Assembly (NCBI RefSeq): GCF_014655715.1
Contig: NZ_BNBM01000008.1
Span: 186,001 to 250,000, forward strand
Direction of reading: 5' to 3'
Source of the DNA: Streptomyces lanatus
GTDB lineage: Bacteria; Actinomycetota; Actinomycetes; Streptomycetales; Streptomycetaceae
Length of the DNA stretch: 64,000 bases
Made by a program: the position numbers and the translations under genes. Below are positions 59,685 to 64,000 of the stretch, piece by piece. Each line of letters starts with the position of its first letter. The first letter of the stretch is position 1. The notes under the pieces were generated by a model. That model saw only the letters and a program-made list of their open reading frames with translations, had not been told where the DNA came from and did no database searches.

Positions 59685-61517
59685 CTAGGCCGGTGCGCCG
59701 CCCCGCTCCGTCGGCCTGGGCTTGCTGGGGTCGCCCGCGCGGCGGTCCGGGCGGCCGGCGAGGGTGGTCCAGAGGTTGGCGTCGAAGGCCGCGTCGGGGA
59801 GCTGGGTGGCCATGTAGCGCACGCTGCGTTCGATCTTGACGCGCCACAGCCGGGCCGCCTCGTCGCCGTCGCCCTCGCGGAGCGCGTCGAAGATACGGGC
59901 GTCCTCCCGGGCGATGAGATCGACGGCGCCGTCCAGGAAGTCCAGCCCCAGGACGGTGATGAACATCCGCAGCCGCAGAGTGAGCCGCTGGAAGAAGAGG
60001 CTGGCCTGGGGCAGGTCGGCGGTTCGGGCGACCATGTCCTGGAAGTACAGGTCGGCCGCGCCGATGCGGTCGTGGGTGTGGGACTTCGCGATGGCGCGCA
60101 CCTCGCCCAGGGCGGCGCGGATCCGGTGGAGTTCGGAGGAGTGCAGCATCGCGGCGCGGCGGAACAGCAGGGTGCCGAGCGCCGAGCGGACCGCGTAGAG
60201 GTCGAGGACCGTGTCGATGCCGACGCGGGGGACGGCGGTTCCTCCATCGGGCAGCGCCTCAAGGAGCCCCTCTCCGGCGAGCACGCGAAGTGCCTTGCCC
60301 AGGGCGCGGCGTGAGATCCCGAGCCGGTCCGCCAGCGGGGCCTCCTTCACCCGCTCGCCCGAGCGCAGCGTGGCGGTGAGCAGCGTTTCCAGCAACTCCT
60401 GGACCACAGGATCCGACAGGTCAGATGCCGCGCGCTCGGCGTCGGCGACACCTCCGGCGATGACGTTCCCGTCCTTGCGGATCCGCGTCTGCCCGCCGCC
60501 CGCATCACTTGAGTCATAAGTAGCGCCGATCCAGGCGAAGGCACCCGCCGGGGGTGTCCCGCCGTCGCACCAGCTGCGCAGGGCCGCGCGCAGCTTCGGC
60601 AGTGTGGTGCCGTAGCCCGTCGAGTCGTCGTGGCCGAGCGGTGCGGGGTGCGCGAGGAGGGCCTCGGCGGCGTCGAGCCATGACGATCCCTCGGGGTCGA
60701 ACGAGAAGTGGCGCCGCTGCCCGCGCGGGTGCCGCTCCACCCATGCGTCGAGCGTGTCCCGGACACCCATCCCGCCGGGCGCGTCGGCGACGAGCAGATA
60801 CACGTCCACATGGGCGGGCACCCTGGCCCCCAAGTCTTCGAGGAAGGAGTCCAGGGCGGCCGTACTCGCCGGTGCGGCCCAGCCCGCAGGGGTGAGCGCG
60901 TCGGCGACGGCGACGAGGTTCCGCGCACGGACGGCGAGCCTGCGCGCCTGCGGTGTCGGGGCGAGGGCGGCGCGCCCCGGCGTACCGTTCGACCGCCCCG
61001 CGGCGGCGAGCACCCGTGTCGTGCCGTCCAGGAACAGCCCGGCCACATCGCGGACCTCGACGCGCGGGAACGGGCTGCGAAGATCCCCGCGGGAGCTGCG
61101 CGCCTGCAGTCGGTGCTCGCGCCAGACACGGCTCACGGTCGCCTGGCTCAGCCCCGTCTCGGCGGCCATGACACGGGTCGACCACTCCCGTGCGCCGTCG
61201 GGCGGCGTATCGAGCAGGCGCGTCAGGATGCGCGCCACGACCGCCTCGTCGACCTTGCGGGGCCGCCCGGCACGCGGACGGTCGTCCAGGCCGTCCAGCC
61301 CGTGCTCGGCGAAGCGCGTGCGCCACTTGCGCACCATGTCCCGCGACATCCCGAGCCGCCCGGCGACCGCCGTGTCACCGGCCCCCTCGGCACAGGCCAG
61401 GACGATCTCGGCACGCTGCGCCAGCGCGTGCGAACCGTTGCGGCTACGGCTCAGGGCGAGCAGGGCCGCCCGCTCCGACTCCCGCAGGACGACGGCACCC
61501 CGGAGGTCTTCGGTCAT
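59685..61517 (-). CDS. IS630-type transposase moiety fused in frame to a GntR/FCD regulator
   Basis: One uninterrupted 610-codon frame. Residues 1-135 match IS630 N-termini: a first helix-turn-helix (DTAVAGRLGMSRDMVRKWR), the GRPRKVDE linker, and a second (MAAETGLSQATVSRVWREH). Residues 150-330 follow the DDE catalytic domain: VRDVAGLFLDG where VRDVVGLYLNPP is usual, then AAAGRSN replacing the first Asp segment (VDEKSQ), VDVYLLVADAPGG in place of the LVLDNYGTHK second-Asp block, and SSWLDAAE, which keeps the third acid (Glu285) of SSWLNQVE. Residues 366-430 are a complete GntR winged helix (PVVQELLETLLTATLRSGER, LADRLGISRRALGKALRVL) and 440-600 an FCD domain. It is divergent from an MFS gene and likely its regulator. 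No active transposition is expected. Confidence 0.88.
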   Translation of the reverse strand: MTEDLRGAVVLRESERAALLALSRSRNGSHALAQRAEIVLACAEGAGDTAVAGRLGMSRDMVRKWRTRFAEHGLDGLDDRPRAGRPRKVDEAVVARILTRLLDTPPDGAREWSTRVMAAETGLSQATVSRVWREHRLQARSSRGDLRSPFPRVEVRDVAGLFLDGTTRVLAAAGRSNGTPGRAALAPTPQARRLAVRARNLVAVADALTPAGWAAPASTAALDSFLEDLGARVPAHVDVYLLVADAPGGMGVRDTLDAWVERHPRGQRRHFSFDPEGSSWLDAAEALLAHPAPLGHDDSTGYGTTLPKLRAALRSWCDGGTPPAGAFAWIGATYDSSDAGGGQTRIRKDGNVIAGGVADAERAASDLSDPVVQELLETLLTATLRSGERVKEAPLADRLGISRRALGKALRVLAGEGLLEALPDGGTAVPRVGIDTVLDLYAVRSALGTLLFRRAAMLHSSELHRIRAALGEVRAIAKSHTHDRIGAADLYFQDMVARTADLPQASLFFQRLTLRLRMFITVLGLDFLDGAVDLIAREDARIFDALREGDGDEAARLWRVKIERSVRYMATQLPDAAFDANLWTTLAGRPDRRAGDPSKPRPTERGGAPA

Positions 61518-61550
61518 GACCGGCAGCGTAGGCGAACTTATGAATCAACT
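60507..61550 (-). mobile_element. Fossil IS630-like element bracketed by 15-bp inverted repeats, now part of a regulator gene
   Basis: ACTTGAGTCATAAGT at 60507-60521 and ACTTATGAATCAACT at 61536-61550 are inverted copies (13 of 15 positions match when one is reverse-complemented), both oriented inward, with CGCC following within a few bases in each. They enclose 1044 bp, the normal size of an IS630-family element, and precisely the transposase-like half of the fused gene. The internal copy is translated as TYDSS (residues 333-337). No target-site TA duplication is evident, and the ends have diverged, so the insertion is old. Confidence 0.6.
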
Positions 61551-61698
61551 GAACCTCCTCGCCGGGCCTGATCACCGAACCATTGTTGCCGCCTCAGGTG
61601 TGACCGCAGACTCCATGGCGCCCGGTGGACATCCCGTCGAAACCGACAAGCCACCCAGAGCTCACTTCATGCCCATGGAGCGCAAAGGAGCCATATCC

Positions 61699-63069
61699 AT
61701 GGACCAATCGATCATCGACAAGCAGCCCTATGGCCGGTTCCACCGCAAACTGTTCGTGCTCTCCTCCGGTGGCCCGTTCCTGGACGGCTACATCCTCAGC
61801 ATCATCGCCGTGGCGATGGTGGGCGCGAGCGATGAGCTGCGGCTGACCTCCTTCGACGAAGGACTGGTCGGGGCCGCCGCGCTGGTCGGTGTGCTGGTCG
61901 GCGGGCTCGTCTTCGGCCCGGTCACCGACCGGGTCGGCCGGCAGCTCATGTACACCATCGACCTGATCGCGCTGATCGTGGCCTCCGCCCTGGCACTGGT
62001 CGTCACCGACGCCTGGCAGCTGATCGCCGTACGCTTCCTCGCCGGGATAGCCATCGGCGCCGACCATCCCATCGCCACCGCGCTGCTCGCCGAATGGCTC
62101 CCTTCCCACCGACGAGGCCGCACCATGGGCGCCCTCGTCGGCACCTGGTTCATCGGCGCCTCGGTGTCCTACGGCGTCGGATACGTCTTCTCCGTGTTCG
62201 CCGGGCCCGACGCCTGGCGATGGGTGCTGGCCAGCGCCGCCGTCCCCGGCATCGTGTTCCTGCTCGCCCGCATCGGCACCCCCGAATCCCCGCGCTGGCT
62301 GCTGCGGCACAACCGCAGGGACGACGCCCGCGAGGCGCTCAAGACAGCGTTCGGCCGCTATCCGAGCGAGGAGGAGCTCAACCAACTCGCCGAGACCGAG
62401 CCGCCGCAGAGCGCGCGCATGCGGGACCTGTTCACCGGCGGATACCTGGGCCGCACCCTCTTCGCGGGCGGATTCTGGGCCTGCCAGGTCGCCCCCGCCT
62501 TCGCGATCTGGACCTTCTACCCGGTGGTGCTCGGCGCCTACGGCTTCGAGCAGGGCGACACCGCGCTGCTGTGGTCGCTGATCGTCTCCCTGGTGACCCT
62601 CGCGGGCTGCTACCCCTGTCTGCGCTGGGTCGACACCCTCGGCCGCAGGCCGGTGCTCATCTGGACCTTCGTCGCCGTCGCGGCCTCGATGACCGTCCTC
62701 GGCCTGTTCCCCGGCATGGCGATGGGCCTGGCGATCGTGATGTTCGTCGTCAACGCCCTCGCCCTGGGCGGCGGCAACACCCTCCAGTACATCTATCCGA
62801 CCGAGCTGTTCCCCACCCATATCCGCGGCACCGCGATGGGGGTCGCCTCGTCCATCAGCCGGATCGGCGCTGCCGCGGGCACCTATCTGCTGCCCATCGG
62901 CCTGGACCACCTGGGCCTCGGCCCCACGATGCTCGCCGGCGGCGCGATCGCCCTCGCCGGATGCCTGATCAGCGTCGCCTGGGCGCCCGAGACCAAGGGC
63001 CTGGCCCTGCACGAGACCGCGGCCGTCGGACCGAGGCCCGTCGCGAAGGCCACATCCGGCGTCCGCTAG
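61699..63069 (+). CDS. MFS transporter, sugar-porter/metabolite:H+ symporter type
   Basis: 456 residues from the ATG at 61699, eight bases after AAAGGAG; ATGs slightly upstream lack such a site. Twelve hydrophobic segments; the loop 2-3 signature is GPVTDRVGRQLMY, the loop 8-9 counterpart VDTLGRRPVLI, and PESPRWLLRHNR follows helix 6 as in sugar/aromatic-acid symporters. It imports a small organic compound. It is divergent from the transposase-GntR fusion gene and 81 bases upstream of a proline racemase-family gene, so hydroxyproline or a similar imino acid is the likely cargo. Confidence 0.92.
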   Translation: MDQSIIDKQPYGRFHRKLFVLSSGGPFLDGYILSIIAVAMVGASDELRLTSFDEGLVGAAALVGVLVGGLVFGPVTDRVGRQLMYTIDLIALIVASALALVVTDAWQLIAVRFLAGIAIGADHPIATALLAEWLPSHRRGRTMGALVGTWFIGASVSYGVGYVFSVFAGPDAWRWVLASAAVPGIVFLLARIGTPESPRWLLRHNRRDDAREALKTAFGRYPSEEELNQLAETEPPQSARMRDLFTGGYLGRTLFAGGFWACQVAPAFAIWTFYPVVLGAYGFEQGDTALLWSLIVSLVTLAGCYPCLRWVDTLGRRPVLIWTFVAVAASMTVLGLFPGMAMGLAIVMFVVNALALGGGNTLQYIYPTELFPTHIRGTAMGVASSISRIGAAAGTYLLPIGLDHLGLGPTMLAGGAIALAGCLISVAWAPETKGLALHETAAVGPRPVAKATSGVR

Positions 63070-63119
63070 GGCCCGCCCGGCCGCCCTTGGCCAGGCCGCC
63101 ACGCTCCACGTCTCCCCGT

Positions 63120-63143
63120 CTTCAGGAAGCACTTCAGGAAGCA
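63120..63143 (+). repeat. Tandem 12-bp duplication carrying two ribosome-binding sites
   Basis: CTTCAGGAAGCA occurs twice in a row (63120-63131 and 63132-63143), just before the racemase-family ATG at 63151. Each copy contains AGGAAG; only the second is at a plausible distance from the start. It looks like a replication-slippage duplication. Confidence 0.85.
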
Positions 63144-63150
63144 CCCACCC

Positions 63151-64000
63151 ATGACCTTCCAGCGCATGATCCATGCCGTCGAGACGCACTCGGGCGAACC
63201 GATGCGCGTCATCACCGGCGGTGTCCCGCACATCCCCGGCAACTCCGTCTACGAACAGATGAAGTGGCTGGAGGCGGGCGACGACCAGCTGCGCAAGCTG
63301 ATGCTGCGCGAACCCCGCGGCTATCCGCCGCTGTGCTGCAACCTGATCGTGCCGCCCAAGCACCCGGACGCGGCGGCCGGCTTCATCGTCATGGAGCAGG
63401 TCGAGTACCCGGTGATGAGCGGCGGCAACACCATCTCCGTGGCGACCGTGCTGCTGGAGACCGGCATGATCCCCATGCGGGAACCCGTCACCGAGTTCAA
63501 GCTCGAATCGCCCGCCGGGGTCATCGGCATCCGCGCCGAATGCCGGGACGGCAAGGTCAGGAACGTCACCTTCGAGAACGTGCCGGCCTTCGCCGCGCAC
63601 CTCGACGCGAAGATCGACGTCCCCGAACTCGGCAGGGTCACCGTCGACGTCGGCTGGGGCGGCATGTTCTACGTCATCGCCGACGTCCGTCAGTTCGACC
63701 ACCTGGAGCTCGTCCCGGAACAGGGCCGCGAGATCGCCCGGGTCTCCTCGCTCATCCTCAGGGCCGCACAGGAGCAACTGCCCGTCGAGCACCCCGACTA
63801 CCCGGGCATCGGCATCACCATCTCCCAGCTCTCCGGCCCGACGGACAACCCCAACGCCGACCGGAAGAACGCCGTGACCATGGCCAGCGGCCCGGTCGAC
63901 CTCGACAACCCCGCCACCTGGACCGGCTCCGTCGACCGCTGCCCCTGCGGCACCGGCACCTGCGCCCGTATGGCCACCCTGCACGCCAAGGGCGAACTCG
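63151..64000 (+). CDS. Proline racemase-family enzyme, Ser/Cys type (trans-3-hydroxyproline dehydratase-like), cut by window end
   Basis: 283 residues are visible, beginning MTFQRMIHAVETHSGEPMRV; the frame is open at 64000. The family layout is clear: an N-terminal ETHSGEPMRVITGG block, the first catalytic-acid site VMSGGNTISVATVLLETG, and the second site RCPCGTGTCARMA with Cys266. In proline racemase and 4-hydroxyproline epimerase the first site is Cys (MCGHG); here it is Ser90. A Ser/Thr-Cys pair is known for trans-3-hydroxy-L-proline dehydratases, so dehydration rather than racemisation is expected. It lies 81 bases after the MFS gene on the same strand, consistent with uptake and catabolism of an imino acid. 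Confidence 0.88.
   Translation, partial: MTFQRMIHAVETHSGEPMRVITGGVPHIPGNSVYEQMKWLEAGDDQLRKLMLREPRGYPPLCCNLIVPPKHPDAAAGFIVMEQVEYPVMSGGNTISVATVLLETGMIPMREPVTEFKLESPAGVIGIRAECRDGKVRNVTFENVPAFAAHLDAKIDVPELGRVTVDVGWGGMFYVIADVRQFDHLELVPEQGREIARVSSLILRAAQEQLPVEHPDYPGIGITISQLSGPTDNPNADRKNAVTMASGPVDLDNPATWTGSVDRCPCGTGTCARMATLHAKGEL

Noticed and set aside
60507..61550. Alternative reading of the 15-bp inverted pair as two GntR operators
   Set aside because: Kept as an alternative only: their inward orientation, the IS-sized spacing and the exact match to the limits of the transposase-like part favour IS ends, although the upstream copy could have gained an operator role.
1..64000. tRNA genes, rRNA, CRISPR arrays, prophage or a secondary-metabolite cluster
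   Set aside because: Looked for cloverleaf-like short genes, regular repeat-spacer patterns, phage structural genes and PKS/NRPS/terpene signatures; none was found.

Overview
This window is chromosomal DNA of a Streptomyces or very close relative. The G+C content is very high. GTG starts are common, Tat- and lipoprotein-secreted glycosidases are frequent, and there are several GntR/LacI/LysR/PadR regulators, SpoIIE-type phosphatases and an nSTAND/WD40 protein. Two genes carry the rare leucine codon TTA. No rRNA, tRNA, CRISPR array or obvious biosynthetic cluster was seen.

Layout. 0-5.6 kb: an SDR gene running off the left edge, a divergent AraC regulator / PhyH dioxygenase pair with a coupled 91-aa protein, and a PAS-GAF-PP2C-ATPase anti-sigma-type switch protein. 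5.7-14.1 kb: a zone rich in gene remnants. It holds a broken SGNH esterase and an intact GH29 alpha-L-fucosidase. Beside the fucosidase lie fragments of three L-fucose catabolic enzymes (fuconate dehydratase, fuconolactonase-type amidohydrolase, aldo/keto reductase) ending in an intact FCD-GntR regulator. Fragments of a GH2 enzyme, an F420/NADP-type reductase and an unknown protein follow, interleaved with an intact LysR/EamA pair. 14.1-25.8 kb: an HTH-nSTAND-WD40 protein, a NodB lipoprotein, a serine hydrolase, LysR, SDR, and PadR with an acyl-CoA dehydrogenase, then a PNPOx-like protein. 25.9-33.3 kb: two medium-chain dehydrogenases, a GlxA-type regulator, a GAPDH, a lipoprotein and propionyl-CoA synthetase. 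33.2-39.9 kb: a second sensor-PP2C-ATPase protein, a membrane PP2C with a decayed copy of its own C-terminus, a GH64 beta-1,3-glucanase (TTA at codon 2, palindromic operator upstream) and a Tat-exported propeller protein (TTA at codon 7). 40.0-44.3 kb: a four-gene sugar-acid type operon (aldo/keto reductase, HpaI aldolase, D-2-hydroxyacid dehydrogenase, Nramp-like transporter). 44.8-48.2 kb: a LacI regulator divergent from a GH30 galactanase-like enzyme with a 16-bp palindrome between them. 48.2-59.5 kb: a methyltransferase, an orphan histidine kinase, two FtsX-type ABC exporters and an IDH-like/cupin/GntR operon. 59.7-64.0 kb: a divergent locus controlled by a very unusual regulator, with an MFS transporter and a proline racemase-family enzyme that runs off the right edge.

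The most striking item is the 610-codon gene at 59685-61517. Its N-terminal half is an IS630-type transposase that has lost most of its catalytic residues. It is fused in frame to a complete GntR/FCD regulator. A 15-bp inverted repeat (13 of 15 matching) brackets exactly the transposase-derived part, and one copy is now translated inside the protein linker. This looks like an insertion sequence captured as the N-terminal half of a transcription factor. The neighbouring divergent genes (MFS plus a Ser/Cys-type proline racemase homologue) are the natural targets, probably for hydroxyproline or a related imino acid.

Gene functions are read from translated motifs and from family knowledge recalled without database searches. 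Domain limits are approximate.
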